A stretch of DNA of 64,000 bases from Streptomyces atratus. Its GTDB lineage: Bacteria > Actinomycetota > Actinomycetes > Streptomycetales > Streptomycetaceae. Below the pieces are notes generated by a model. It had not been told where the DNA came from. It worked only from the letters and a program-made list of their open reading frames with translations, and made no database searches. The translations under genes were made by a program, and so were the position numbers. The stretch lies in contig NZ_FPJO01000034.1 of assembly GCF_900119365.1 (NCBI RefSeq), positions 1 to 64,000 on the forward strand, read 5' to 3'. Positions 42,748 through 51,574 of the stretch are shown here, one piece after another; positions within the stretch are counted from its first letter, which is position 1; the number at the start of each line of letters is the position of its first letter.

Positions 42748-43515
42748 GTGGGGACCACACAGCTGGAATCGGTGCAGGAGCCGAAGTACTGGCACCTCAA
42801 GACCGTGCTCAGTGAGGCACTCGACTCGGACTTTGCGGTGGGGGAGATCCTGCCCAACGAGCGCGAGCTCGCCGCCCGCTTCGGAGTCGCCCGGGCCACG
42901 CTCCGGCAGGCGCTGGAGCAGCTCGAACTGGAAGGAAGGCTGCAGCGCCGCCGCGGCGTCGGAACCACTGTCGCCCCGCCGCGCGTCGGCGTCGCCGTCT
43001 CCACAGCACAGCGGGAATGGTCCGGCGGCGGTGCGGTGGAGGCATGGCAGCCGGTGGACTGCACGACGGCGGTCGCGCCCTCGTCGGTGGTGGCCGTGCT
43101 CGACGTGGAAGCCGACGAGCCGGTGCACATCGTGCGCCGGATCCGGGTGGCCCATGGACAGACGGTCGCGGCGGAACTCCTGTACGTCCCGTCGTCGTCC
43201 GTGCCCGAACTCTCCGCGATCGACGCCCCGTCCGGGCCCGCCCGGGCCCGTGCGGTCCTGCGCGAACTGCACCGCCTGGGCCTCGACGGTCAGGACCGGT
43301 CGGTGGAGCTCGGTTCGGCGCGGGTGGACGACGCCAAGGAGCTCGACAGGCTGCCCGGCGCCCCCGTGCTCGTCGTCACCACTCGCTACCTCGTGGAGGG
43401 CGGAACCGCCGCGCTCTCCGTCGCGACGTACCGGGCCGACACCTGCCGGCTGACCTTCGGCGACTCGGGTGACCTGGAGATCAGCCACCACGAGCAGGAG
43501 CGCCGGGCCTCCTGA
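42748..43515 (+). CDS. GntR-family (HutC/DasR subgroup) regulator
   Basis: A 255-residue protein: winged HTH at about 15-75 (NERELAARFGVARATLRQAL, EQLELEGRLQRRRGVGTTVA) and a UTRA effector domain, the fold that in DasR binds GlcN-6-P or related sugar phosphates. The start is GTG 42748 (VGTTQLESVQ), with ggagga upstream; a GTG or ATG 18 bp earlier is also in frame. Promoter palindromes lie upstream. Convergent with a ROK regulator, suggesting a sugar-related regulatory pair, but no catabolic genes are adjacent. Confidence 0.88.
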   Translation: MGTTQLESVQEPKYWHLKTVLSEALDSDFAVGEILPNERELAARFGVARATLRQALEQLELEGRLQRRRGVGTTVAPPRVGVAVSTAQREWSGGGAVEAWQPVDCTTAVAPSSVVAVLDVEADEPVHIVRRIRVAHGQTVAAELLYVPSSSVPELSAIDAPSGPARARAVLRELHRLGLDGQDRSVELGSARVDDAKELDRLPGAPVLVVTTRYLVEGGTAALSVATYRADTCRLTFGDSGDLEISHHEQERRAS

Positions 43516-43550
43516 GTGCGGCCGGCTCTACCGGTACCTCGCCTGTACGT

Positions 43551-43579
43551 ACGGCCCGTCGCACTCAGCGGCGGGCCGT
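43551..43579. terminator. Hairpin between convergent gntR and ROK genes
   Basis: acggcccg (43551-43558) and cgggccgt (43572-43579) pair over 8 bp; the hairpin contains the ROK stop codon (43565-43567). Confidence 0.5.
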
Positions 43580-44722
43580 CACCGTTCCCTCCACCGCGAA
43601 GAGCTGCTCCTCCACGTGGTCGAGAGCCAGCCGCAGGGCACCGGTGGCCACCGCCGCCTCGCCGAGCAGGGACAGCGTGACCCGTGGCGGCCGAAGGCAG
43701 TAGCGGGCCAGCTCGCTGCGGAGTGGATCCAGCACATCGTCCAGCTCGGTGGCCCAGCCACCCACCACCACGAGTTCCGGGTCCAGTGCCAGCACCAGCG
43801 CCGCGACATCGTGCACCAGGCGCTGAACGAACCGTTCGACCGCCGCCTGCGCCCGGACATCGCCCTGCCGGGCCTTTGTGAACACATCGGCGACCGCGGG
43901 CTCGTCCAACGGATCCAGCGGAGTTCCCGTCGTGGACAGAAGCCGCTCCGGAGTCGCTTCGCGGCCGAGCAGATGCAGTGCGCCGATCTCGCCCGCAGCA
44001 CCGCCGAAGCCCCGGTGCAGCCGCCCGCCGATCAGTGAACCGGCGCCCGGACTCAGCCCTGCCAGGACGAACACGATGTCGTCGGACTCGGTGGCCGCCC
44101 CCTTCCAGTGCTCCGCGACCGCCGCGGCATTGGCGTCGTTCTCCACCAGGACGGGGCAGCGGAAGGAGCGCCGCAGCCGCTCACCCAGCGCGAGACCCGT
44201 CCAGCCCGGCAGGGCGGTTCCCAGCCGTACCGTCCCGTCTGCTTCCACGATCCCGGGACTGCCGACCCCCACCGCACGCAGACTGCTCCTGGCCACACCC
44301 GTCCGCCGCAGGAGGTCTGCCACCACGGCCCTGACCTTGTCGAGCCGGTCGTCGGCGCCGGCGGTCTCCGACACCTCGCGGGCGCCCGCGCCGATGATCC
44401 GGCCGTCCAGCCCGGACAGCAGTGCGGAGACACGGTGCGGGCCGATCTCGATGCCGAGCAGATGCCCGGCCTCGGCACGGAACCGGAACCGGCGGGCCGG
44501 CCGCCCCTGGCGCCGGGCCTGACCTCCGTCGGGTACCGACTCGACGACCAGTCCGGCTTCGAAGAGCCCCTCCATGACACCCTCGACCGTCGGACGGGAC
44601 AGCCCGGTGATCCGGGTCAGGTCCGTCAGGGTAGGGGCGTCGGCGCCGCGCAGAGCGTGCAGCACCACCGCGGAATTGATGCGTCGCAACAGCGACGGAT
44701 CCCCACCGGTCAGCCGGCCCAC
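43565..44722 (-). CDS. ROK-family transcriptional regulator
   Basis: A 385-residue ROK protein with an N-terminal MarR-like winged HTH (about 12-65, DLTRITGLSRPTVEGVMEGL) and a sugar-kinase-like domain: LLGIEIGPHRVSALLSGLDG, the ROK signature VENDANAAAVAEHW, and GGAAGEIGALHL. The usual zinc motif (C-x-C-G-x-x-G-C-x-E) is not seen, so kinase activity or the standard NagC/Mlc-type metal site is doubtful. It probably represses sugar genes elsewhere. GTG or ATG 44722 start. Confidence 0.88.
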   Translation of the reverse strand: MGRLTGGDPSLLRRINSAVVLHALRGADAPTLTDLTRITGLSRPTVEGVMEGLFEAGLVVESVPDGGQARRQGRPARRFRFRAEAGHLLGIEIGPHRVSALLSGLDGRIIGAGAREVSETAGADDRLDKVRAVVADLLRRTGVARSSLRAVGVGSPGIVEADGTVRLGTALPGWTGLALGERLRRSFRCPVLVENDANAAAVAEHWKGAATESDDIVFVLAGLSPGAGSLIGGRLHRGFGGAAGEIGALHLLGREATPERLLSTTGTPLDPLDEPAVADVFTKARQGDVRAQAAVERFVQRLVHDVAALVLALDPELVVVGGWATELDDVLDPLRSELARYCLRPPRVTLSLLGEAAVATGALRLALDHVEEQLFAVEGTVTARR

Positions 44723-44822
44723 GGTGTGTCCTCCCAGCTCTAGCGCATGTCAGGCGGATGGTACTCGCTGCCCAGGTGCGGGGCGAGCGTGGGCCGCGGA
44801 GGGGTTCCTCCGGGCAGGACAT

Positions 44823-45473
44823 TCAGCCCGGAGCGACGAACCCGGACTCATATGCCGCGATCACCGCCTGGGTACGGTCCCTCGCGCCCAGCTTGGCGAG
44901 TACGGCACTGACATGGGTCTTCACCGTCTCGACGCCGACCACGAGCTTGGCAGCGATCTCCGCGTTCGACAGGCCACGGGCCATCAGCCGCAGGACCGCG
45001 GACTCCCGCTCGGTCAGCGCTGCCCGGTCCATGACCGCGCGCGCCTTGCTCGTCCCGTACTCGGCGGCGAGCTGCCGGACCGCCGCAGGGAAGAGCAGCG
45101 ACTCGCCCTCGGCGACCAGACGCACCGCATGCACGATCTCGGCGGGCCGGGCACGTTTGAGAAGAAAGCCGTCCGCACCGGCGCGCAGCGCCTCATAGAC
45201 GTACTCGTCGTTCTCGAAGGTGGTCACCACCAGGATCTTCGGCGGATCGGGCACCGTGCGCAGCACCACCCGCGTGGCCTCGATGCCGTCCATCAACGGC
45301 ATCCTGACATCCATGGCCACCACATCGGGGCGCAGCTGATGCAGCAGCGGGATCACAGCGGCGCCGTCGCCCGCCTCGCCCACCACCTCGATATCGGGCT
45401 GAGCCTCAAGGACCGCACGCAACCCCGCGCGGACGAGGGGTTCGTCGTCGACCAGAAGTACGCTAACCGGCAT
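44823..45473 (-). CDS. NarL/LuxR-family response regulator
   Basis: A 216-residue response regulator: receiver domain with the phosphorylated Asp in VVAMDVRMPLMDG and Lys in FLLKRARPAE, then a LuxR-type HTH at about 145-205 (LTERESAVLRLMARGLSNAE, IAAKLVVGVETVKTHVSAVL). It pairs with the histidine kinase at 45647-46840 on the same strand, though a structured repeat now sits between them. In actinomycetes such pairs usually control an adjacent ABC-2 exporter, present here on the other strand. Confidence 0.93.
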   Translation of the reverse strand: MPVSVLLVDDEPLVRAGLRAVLEAQPDIEVVGEAGDGAAVIPLLHQLRPDVVAMDVRMPLMDGIEATRVVLRTVPDPPKILVVTTFENDEYVYEALRAGADGFLLKRARPAEIVHAVRLVAEGESLLFPAAVRQLAAEYGTSKARAVMDRAALTERESAVLRLMARGLSNAEIAAKLVVGVETVKTHVSAVLAKLGARDRTQAVIAAYESGFVAPG

Positions 45474-45484
45474 TGGGCCACCCT

Positions 45485-45660
45485 AAGGGCTGCCCTGCAA
45501 CCCTTGGCGGGCGTACGACTGGTGGGCGTACGACGACAGCTGCGGCAGCTCGCCGCCTTGCTGGAACACCCGCCTGCATCCGGTACGCCGATGTCCTCGG
45601 CCTTGCGGCGTGCCGCTCCTGACACCGTGCACCGATTCGCCAGGGACTACGGGGCAATCC
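45485..45660. repeat. Foldable palindromic element, diverged copy 2
   Basis: Aligns with the 22296-22459 element: agggctgccctgcaaccctt at the left and its imperfect complement at the right (gggactacggggcaatcct), plus shared interior blocks (gcgtacgacgacagctgcgg, cttgcggcgtgccgctcctg). The terminal repeats now match at about 17 of 24 positions. It separates the response-regulator and kinase genes and provides the last codons and stop of the kinase. Confidence 0.7.
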
Positions 45661-46840
45661 TCAAGCCGTCCAACGGAAGCCTCGCGCGAACGCGCCATTC
45701 TCCCTTGTGCGGCCCCGTCTCGGCCTTTCCGCCCAGCAGCGCTGCCCGCTCCCGGATGCCCCGCAGCCCGCTCCCGCCGCCCGGCACAGCAGCCGAACCA
45801 GCTGTCGAGTCACTGAGCGGATTGGTCACCTCCAACTCCAGCCGGCCGTCGGTGACGGTGATCCGTACACGGACGGGGACCGTACCCGAATGACGCAGCA
45901 CATTGGTGAGGGACTCCTGAAGGATGCGATACCCCTCGCGGGAGACCGCGCCCGGAACCCGCTCCAGCGGACCTGACACATCAGCGTCGATCTTCGCGCC
46001 CGAACCGCGCGCGGAGTCCAGCAGCCGGTCCGCTTCGACGAGCGTCGGCCGCTGTCCCACCGGCGTCCCCGATTCGCGCAGCACCCGCAGAACCCGCTCC
46101 AGATCGTCGAGCGCGTCCCGGCCCGTCTCCTCGATCGCGGCCAGGGCCCGTTCGGTGAACTCCGGGTCGCGTGCCGCCCGGGCCGCACCGGCCTGTACGA
46201 CCGCGACCGTCAACGCGTGCCCGATCGAGTCATGCAGCTCACGTGCGATGCGGTTGCGCTCCAGCAACTGCTCGGTGCGCTCCTCCAGAGCGGTCAGCCG
46301 CTGCACCGGCGAGGGGCCGAGAAGCCGCTCGGCGGCCTCGGTGATGAGCCAGCCGCTCAAGATGACGACGGCGAGCAGTGCCAGGAGCGGCAAGGGGGCG
46401 AACAGGGCATACCACCAGTGCGGATCCACCCCGCGGACAAGCCATTGGTCGCTCGGGCCGTTGCCGGAGGCAGTGAGAACGAGGTCCACCGCGGTTGCCG
46501 ACAGCCACACCGTCGCGTACCCCACGGGAACGGCGAGCAGCATTCGTGTCTCCAGCCACAGCACGGTCCTCCAGCGATCGGCCCAAGTGGCCGCCGTGGC
46601 CGCGGAGATAGTGGCATCAGCTCTGCCTCGCTGTTCCGGTACCAGCAGAAGTTGTGCCTGCACCCCCTCGGCCAGCCGCATACCGGGCAACAGGCCGACC
46701 GGTACGGCGAAGACCATGGGCGCCCATGGGGAATCAGGCGCGATGAATATCCACACGCTGTAGCCCGCACCCGGGACGAGGAGATGCAGCCACCGGGTGT
46801 AGGTGACAGACGCGGCGAGCGGACGCAGGAGGCGGAGCAT
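45647..46840 (-). CDS. Two-component sensor histidine kinase (HisKA_3)
   Basis: A 397-residue membrane kinase with N-terminal hydrophobic segments (YTRWLHLLVPGAGYSVWIFI, PLPLLALLAVVILSGWLITE), the dimerisation/phosphoacceptor H-box RIARELHDSIGHALTVAVVQ, and an HATPase_c end with ILQESLTNVLRHS and GGGSGLRGIRERAALLGG. The final residues DGLRIAP are encoded by the palindromic repeat, which supplies the TAG; the native C-terminus was probably different, but the ATPase fold looks complete. Partner of the response regulator downstream. Confidence 0.9.
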   Translation of the reverse strand: MLRLLRPLAASVTYTRWLHLLVPGAGYSVWIFIAPDSPWAPMVFAVPVGLLPGMRLAEGVQAQLLLVPEQRGRADATISAATAATWADRWRTVLWLETRMLLAVPVGYATVWLSATAVDLVLTASGNGPSDQWLVRGVDPHWWYALFAPLPLLALLAVVILSGWLITEAAERLLGPSPVQRLTALEERTEQLLERNRIARELHDSIGHALTVAVVQAGAARAARDPEFTERALAAIEETGRDALDDLERVLRVLRESGTPVGQRPTLVEADRLLDSARGSGAKIDADVSGPLERVPGAVSREGYRILQESLTNVLRHSGTVPVRVRITVTDGRLELEVTNPLSDSTAGSAAVPGGGSGLRGIRERAALLGGKAETGPHKGEWRVRARLPLDGLRIAP

Positions 46841-46947
46841 GCAGCCATCGTGTCAGCCGCGTGGGTGCGGCGGCTCCCCCGAGAGAGGGAGACGATCCCC
46901 GCCCCCGGGGGAGGCGAGAAGCTGGGCGTGGCCGCGAGGCTTGGGAC

Positions 46948-47886
46948 ATGACCAGCATCGACGTCCATGAACTCACCAAGGAATTCGGCACGACCCGTGC
47001 AGTGGACAACCTCACGTTCAGTGTGCGACCCGGGCGCGTCACCGGATTTCTCGGCCCCAACGGCGCAGGCAAGTCCACCACCATGCGACTCGTTCTCGGC
47101 CTCGACCGGCCCACCGGCGGGACGGCCACGATCGGCGGGCAGCTCTATGCCACACTCGGTGATCCGCTGCGCCGGGTCGGCGCCTTGCTGGACGCCCAGG
47201 CCGCCCATGGCGCGCGTACCGCGCGGAACCACCTGCTGGCTCTGGCGGTCAGCAACGGACTCGGTGCGCGCAGAGTCGAGGAGGTCCTGGAGGAGGCAGG
47301 CCTCGGCGCGGTCGGCGGAGCCCGGATCAAGACCTTCTCACTGGGCATGCGACAGAGACTGGGCATAGCGGCCGCGCTGCTGGGCGACCCGGAGGTCGTG
47401 ATGCTGGACGAGCCGTCGAACGGCCTCGATCCGGAAGGCATCATCTGGATCCGGGAGCTGATGAAGCGGCTCGCCCGCGAGGGCCGCACGGTCCTGGTCT
47501 CCAGCCATCTGATGAACGAGACCTCGTCGTTCGCCGACCACCTCGTGATTCTCGGCCGGGGCCGGCTCCTCGCCGACCTGCCGATGCAGGAATTCCTGGA
47601 TTCCCGCAGCAGGCCCCGCGCACGGGTCCGCACGGCCGAGTCCACGCGGCTGCGCGACGTCCTGATCCGCAAGGGATACGAGCCCGCGCAGGGTGACGAC
47701 GGCTGTTGGACCATCGAGGGCGCGAAGGCCGGGGAGATCGGTGCGATAGCCGCCACCGAAGGCATTCCCGTCCTCGAACTCACCGACGAGCAGGTCACGT
47801 TGGAACAGGCCTACCTCGAACTCACCGCCGACTCCGCAGAATTCGCATCGGTGTCGGCCCCATCCGCCAACCGTCAGGAGGCCTGA
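46948..47886 (+). CDS. ABC transporter ATP-binding protein
   Basis: A 312-residue ABC-2-type ATPase with Walker A LGPNGAGKST (about 38-47), the signature FSLGMRQRLG, Walker B EVVMLDEPSNGLDP and the switch His in VLVSSHLMNE. Similar to DrrA- or BcrA-type exporters. ATG 46948 is chosen; the open frame upstream overlaps the kinase promoter region. The stop is 3 bp before the GTG of the permease, so they form a coupled operon divergent from the two-component system. Confidence 0.93.
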   Translation: MTSIDVHELTKEFGTTRAVDNLTFSVRPGRVTGFLGPNGAGKSTTMRLVLGLDRPTGGTATIGGQLYATLGDPLRRVGALLDAQAAHGARTARNHLLALAVSNGLGARRVEEVLEEAGLGAVGGARIKTFSLGMRQRLGIAAALLGDPEVVMLDEPSNGLDPEGIIWIRELMKRLAREGRTVLVSSHLMNETSSFADHLVILGRGRLLADLPMQEFLDSRSRPRARVRTAESTRLRDVLIRKGYEPAQGDDGCWTIEGAKAGEIGAIAATEGIPVLELTDEQVTLEQAYLELTADSAEFASVSAPSANRQEA

Positions 47887-47888
47887 CC

Positions 47889-48626
47889 GTGTCGACCACC
47901 GCAGTGCTGCGTTCCGAGTGGATCAAGATGAGATCGGTCCGGTCCGTCGCGGGATCCCTGACAGCGGTCCTCGTCGTGACCCTTGCCATCACCTTGCTCG
48001 CCTTTTCCACCGTCGGCCAGTCCGAGGCGGACAACGTCGATGCCGAGCCGGTCTTCGACGCCTTCTACGCACTGAACTTCGGCCAGATCGCTGCCATCAG
48101 CTTCGGGGCGACCGCGCTGTCCTCCGAGTTCCTCAACGGGGCTCTGCGGATATCGCTTGCCGCTGTTCCGCGCCGCAACCTCTTCTACGCTGCCAAAATC
48201 GCCCTGGTCGGGGCTCCGGCACTCGTCGTCGGCCTCGTCACCAGCTTCAGCGCCTTCCTCGTGGGACAACTGTTCATGGGAAAGTACGCGATCGGCCTGG
48301 GGGAACCGGGCGCTCTGCGGGCAGCTTTCGGGGGCGGGATCTATCTGGCGCTGATGGCCCTGTTCGCGGCCGGACTGACAGTGCTGCTGCGCAGCGCCGT
48401 TGCCGTGCTCAGCCTGCTCATTCCGTTCGTGCTCATAGTCTCCTTCGTGGTCGGTGACGTCGCGGGTGGGGCCGCGCAGTATCTGCCGGACAGGGCGGGG
48501 CAGTTGGTGCTCCACCAGAACCCCGGAGGAAGCCTCGGGCCGTGGGGCGGACTCGCGGTGACAGCGGCTTGGGCCGCGGCCGCGCTGCTGGCAGGCTGGT
48601 GGGCGATCCGGCGAAGGGACGCGTAG
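47889..48626 (+). CDS. ABC-2 type transporter permease
   Basis: A 245-residue protein with about six membrane helices: an N-terminal cytoplasmic SEWIKMRSVRSV element, then VAGSLTAVLVVTLAITLLAF, FYALNFGQIAAISFGATALS, LVGAPALVVGLVTSFSAFLV, GIYLALMALFAAGLTVLLRS and the last helix near WGGLAVTAAWAAAALLAGWW. GTG 47889 is 3 bp past the ATPase stop. Together they likely export a peptide or drug sensed by the neighbouring kinase. Confidence 0.9.
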   Translation: MSTTAVLRSEWIKMRSVRSVAGSLTAVLVVTLAITLLAFSTVGQSEADNVDAEPVFDAFYALNFGQIAAISFGATALSSEFLNGALRISLAAVPRRNLFYAAKIALVGAPALVVGLVTSFSAFLVGQLFMGKYAIGLGEPGALRAAFGGGIYLALMALFAAGLTVLLRSAVAVLSLLIPFVLIVSFVVGDVAGGAAQYLPDRAGQLVLHQNPGGSLGPWGGLAVTAAWAAAALLAGWWAIRRRDA

Positions 48627-48723
48627 CCCGCTGCCCCGATCCGAATACGGAGCAGGATGGCTCAAAGCGCCTCAAAGCGCATGGCAAGGGGTGGTTGTCA
48701 GTGCCGGGCGGTTTACTGGCGGC

Positions 48724-49161
48724 ATGACCACCGCACATCACCTCCGCCTCATCGAAGCGATGCGCACCTTGGGCTTTCCCACGGAACGCATCCGGTCGGG
48801 TTCGGGAGTCAGTGGACCCGGGTATCACACGGTGTCCCTGCACGCGGACGTCGATCACTGGGACGACGACGAGGTGCGGCGACTGGTGCACCGGGCCCAG
48901 TGCCTCGCGGAGCATGACGCATTGCTGACGCTGCTCGCCGGTCGCTGGGGGGATCCGCAGACGATCAGCCTGTGGAGCGCACAGGAGCGGATGATCGCCG
49001 GCGAGGAGATACCGGAGGCATGGGGCGAGACGGTTGCGGGCTGCGAGTATCTCCAGCTCTGGAAGATCGAGGACCGGTGGATCGCCATCGGGCTCTACCT
49101 GGAGGAAGAAGGACCGGGGTGCGAGCTGAACGTGGTGGTGACGGAGACCGATCCGCCGTGA
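48724..49161 (+). CDS. Hypothetical protein
   Basis: A 145-residue soluble acidic protein without recognised domains: MTTAHHLRLIEAMRTLGFPT, a Trp/Asp-rich middle (HADVDHWDDDEVRRLVHRAQ) and ELNVVVTETDPP at the end. ATG 48724 is chosen after ggcggc; no clear ribosome site. Codon use matches its neighbours. No function can be given. The short upstream gap holds a 10-base direct repeat (ctcaaagcgc twice) of unknown meaning. Confidence 0.65.
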   Translation: MTTAHHLRLIEAMRTLGFPTERIRSGSGVSGPGYHTVSLHADVDHWDDDEVRRLVHRAQCLAEHDALLTLLAGRWGDPQTISLWSAQERMIAGEEIPEAWGETVAGCEYLQLWKIEDRWIAIGLYLEEEGPGCELNVVVTETDPP

Positions 49162-49207
49162 GATGAGCGGGCCGTGCAGGTGTGGACGGCGGGGGGTGGA
49201 GTGCGCG

Positions 49208-49771
49208 TCAGGGTTCGTCGGTGGGGACGGCGGTGTGGTGGTCGACGCAGGCGAGGAGACGTCCGTACTCCTCCGCCATCGTCTGAGCGGTCCAGTGGGC
49301 GTTCAGGCCGCTGGGGTTGGGCAGCGCCCAGACGCGGGTGCCGCCGATCGTGTGGTCCTGCGGACCGATGCGGGCGGTTCGCCTGCCGAAGGCCGTGCGG
49401 TACGCCGTGACCCCTACGACCGCCAGCCACTGCGGCCGCAGGTCCTCGACCTTGGCTGCCAGGATCTGTCCGCCCTCGCGGAACTCCTCGGCGGACAGTT
49501 CGTCCGCCCGGGCGGTGGCACGGGCGACCACGTTGGTGATGCCGAGGCCGTACCGCAGTAGTTCGGTCTGTTCGGCCGGCCTCAACTGTCGAGGGGTGAA
49601 GCCGGACCGGTGGAGCACCGGCCAGAACCGGTTGCCGGGGTGGGCGAAGTGGTGGCCCGTCGCCCCCGTCGTCAGGCTCGGGTTGATCCCGCAGAAGAGC
49701 ACATGCAGGCCGCCCGCGACCACATCGGGAACGGTGCGGTCGCGGGCGGCCTGGAGCTCTTCGGGCGTCAT
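49208..49771 (-). CDS. mug: Mug-type G/U mismatch-specific uracil-DNA glycosylase
   Basis: A 187-residue uracil-DNA-glycosylase superfamily protein. Motif 1, FCGINPSLTTGATGHHFAHP (about 25-44), has the catalytic Asn of the GINPS type, and motif 2 is LPNPSGLNAHW near the C-terminus. This class removes uracil or ethenocytosine opposite G in double-stranded DNA. ATG 49771. It lies just downstream of purB on the same strand, with 19 bp between, and may be co-transcribed. Confidence 0.9.
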   Translation of the reverse strand: MTPEELQAARDRTVPDVVAGGLHVLFCGINPSLTTGATGHHFAHPGNRFWPVLHRSGFTPRQLRPAEQTELLRYGLGITNVVARATARADELSAEEFREGGQILAAKVEDLRPQWLAVVGVTAYRTAFGRRTARIGPQDHTIGGTRVWALPNPSGLNAHWTAQTMAEEYGRLLACVDHHTAVPTDEP

Positions 49772-49790
49772 ACGGCTGCGGTCGAGGCCG

Positions 49791-51233
49791 TCAGAGGATG
49801 GAGCCCGGCGTGTATGCGGCGGCCTCGGGGTGCTGCTTGGCGATCTCCTCGATGCGGGAGATCAGCGCGGTGACCTGGTCGCCCGCCGCCCCGGTGAAGG
49901 AGAGCTTGTCGGCCATGAGCGCGTCGAGCTGCGCGCGGTCCAGCGGGATGCGGTCGTCGGCGGCCAGCTTGTCGAGCAACTCGTTGCGCTCGGCGCCCTG
50001 CTCGCGCATGGCCAGGGCCGAGGCGACCGCGTTCTCCTTGATCGCCTCGTGGGCGACCTCACGGCCGACGCCGGCGCGCACCGCGCCCATCAGCACCTTG
50101 GTCGTGGCGAGGAACGGGAGGTAGCGGTCCAGCTCACGGGCGACGACGGCCGGGAACGCGCCGAACTCGTCGAGTACCGTCAGGAAGGTCTCCAGCAGTC
50201 CGTCGAACGCGAAGAAGGCGTCCGGGAGCGCGACCCGGCGGACCACGGAGCAGGACACATCGCCCTCGTTCCACTGGTCGCCCGCCAGCTCGCCGGTCAT
50301 CGACGCGTAGCCGCGCAGGATCACCATCAGGCCGTTGACGCGCTCGCAGGACCGGGTGTTCATCTTGTGCGGCATCGCGGACGAGCCGACCTGACCCGGC
50401 TTGAAACCCTCGGTCACCAGCTCGTGCCCGGCCATCAGACGGATCGTCTTGGCCACCGACGAAGGAGCCGCGGCCAGCTGGACCAGCGCGGTCACCACGT
50501 CGTAGTCGAGCGAGCGCGGGTAGACCTGGCCGACCGATGTGAAGGCCTGGGAGAACCCGAGGTGCGCGGCGATGCGCTGTTCGAGGTCGGCGAGCTTCCC
50601 GGCGTCGCCGCCCAGCAGGTCGAGCATGTCCTGCGCGGTGCCCACGGGACCCTTGATGCCACGCAGCGGATAGCGGTCCAGCAGGTCCTCGAGCCGCCCG
50701 TACGCCACCAGGAGCTCGTCGGCGGCGGTCGCGAAGCGCTTGCCGAGCGTGGTTGCCTGCGCGGCGACGTTGTGGGAGCGACCGGCCATCACCAGCTCGC
50801 GGTACTCGCCCGCCAGCTTGCCGAGCCGGGCCAGGACCGCGACCGTGCGGTCGCGCATCAGCTCCAGGGAGAGCCGGATCTGAAGCTGCTCCACGTTCTC
50901 CGTGAGGTCCCGGGAGGTCATGCCCTTGTGGACCTGCTCGTGGCCGGCGAGGGCGTTGAACTCCTCGATCCGGGCCTTGACGTCATGCCGGGTGACCTTC
51001 TCGCGCTCGGCGATAGAGGCCAGGTCCACCTGGTCGATGACACGTTCGTAGTCGGCGAGCGCGGCGTCCGGCACCTCGATCCCGAGGTCCTTCTGAGCGC
51101 GCAGCACCGCCAGCCACAGCTGGCGTTCCAGCTTCACCTTCTGCTCGGGGGACCAGAGGACGGCCAGCTCCGTGGAGGCGTAGCGGCCGGCCAGGACATT
51201 GGGGATGCGAGGCTTCGCAGACACAGCAGTCAC
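49791..51233 (-). CDS. purB: Adenylosuccinate lyase
   Basis: A 480-residue fumarase/aspartase-superfamily enzyme that cleaves SAICAR to AICAR and adenylosuccinate to AMP in purine synthesis. The signature loop GSSAMPHKMNTRSCERV (near residue 280) carries the catalytic Ser. Other landmarks are MTSRDLTENVEQLQIRLS, MAGRSHNVAAQATTLGKRFA and GYASMTGELAGDQWNEGDVS. The start is taken as GTG 51233 (VTAVSAKPRIPNVLAGRYAS); the longer frame upstream is Trp/Thr-rich and not protein-like. Length and motifs are normal; likely essential. Confidence 0.95.
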   Translation of the reverse strand: MTAVSAKPRIPNVLAGRYASTELAVLWSPEQKVKLERQLWLAVLRAQKDLGIEVPDAALADYERVIDQVDLASIAEREKVTRHDVKARIEEFNALAGHEQVHKGMTSRDLTENVEQLQIRLSLELMRDRTVAVLARLGKLAGEYRELVMAGRSHNVAAQATTLGKRFATAADELLVAYGRLEDLLDRYPLRGIKGPVGTAQDMLDLLGGDAGKLADLEQRIAAHLGFSQAFTSVGQVYPRSLDYDVVTALVQLAAAPSSVAKTIRLMAGHELVTEGFKPGQVGSSAMPHKMNTRSCERVNGLMVILRGYASMTGELAGDQWNEGDVSCSVVRRVALPDAFFAFDGLLETFLTVLDEFGAFPAVVARELDRYLPFLATTKVLMGAVRAGVGREVAHEAIKENAVASALAMREQGAERNELLDKLAADDRIPLDRAQLDALMADKLSFTGAAGDQVTALISRIEEIAKQHPEAAAYTPGSIL

Positions 51234-51574
51234 GTGTCCAGAGCTTACCTGCCGTCCTGAGCTGTTCGTGAGCGTCCACCACGTCCATAAGGTCCAGGTC
51301 AGAGGCTCCTGGACCACCGCCGTCCCACGCGCGGCGTGTGAGGCGCGCGTGGGACGAGACGGCCTCGGGCCGGTGATTCCCGCACCGCCGGGGCCTTGAG
51401 GCGAAGCCCTTCCGGGTCCGGCGCGGGCACCGTTGCACTCCGGCAGCCCCCTGCCGTCGAGTACGAAGAGTGATTAAATGGTGACGATACGTGTGGTGCG
51501 TCCGATGTGCAGCACGCGGCACGGGAACTCGCGGCACGGGGGCACGCTGCCAGGAGCACCGACGGCGCAGGGCC
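51234..51574. other. Intergenic region between purB and the BNR gene
   Basis: No gene is supported. It should hold the purB promoter on the minus strand and the terminator of the BNR gene (51322-51355). A short AT-rich patch (gtgattaaatggtgacgata, 51470s) precedes the BNR stop and has no clear role. Confidence 0.45.
51322..51355 (-). terminator. Hairpin terminator downstream of the BNR gene
   Basis: gtcccacgcgc (51322-51332) pairs with gcgcgtgggac (51345-51355), 11-bp perfect stem and 12-base loop, about 220 bp past the BNR stop and 90 bp before purB. Confidence 0.65.
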
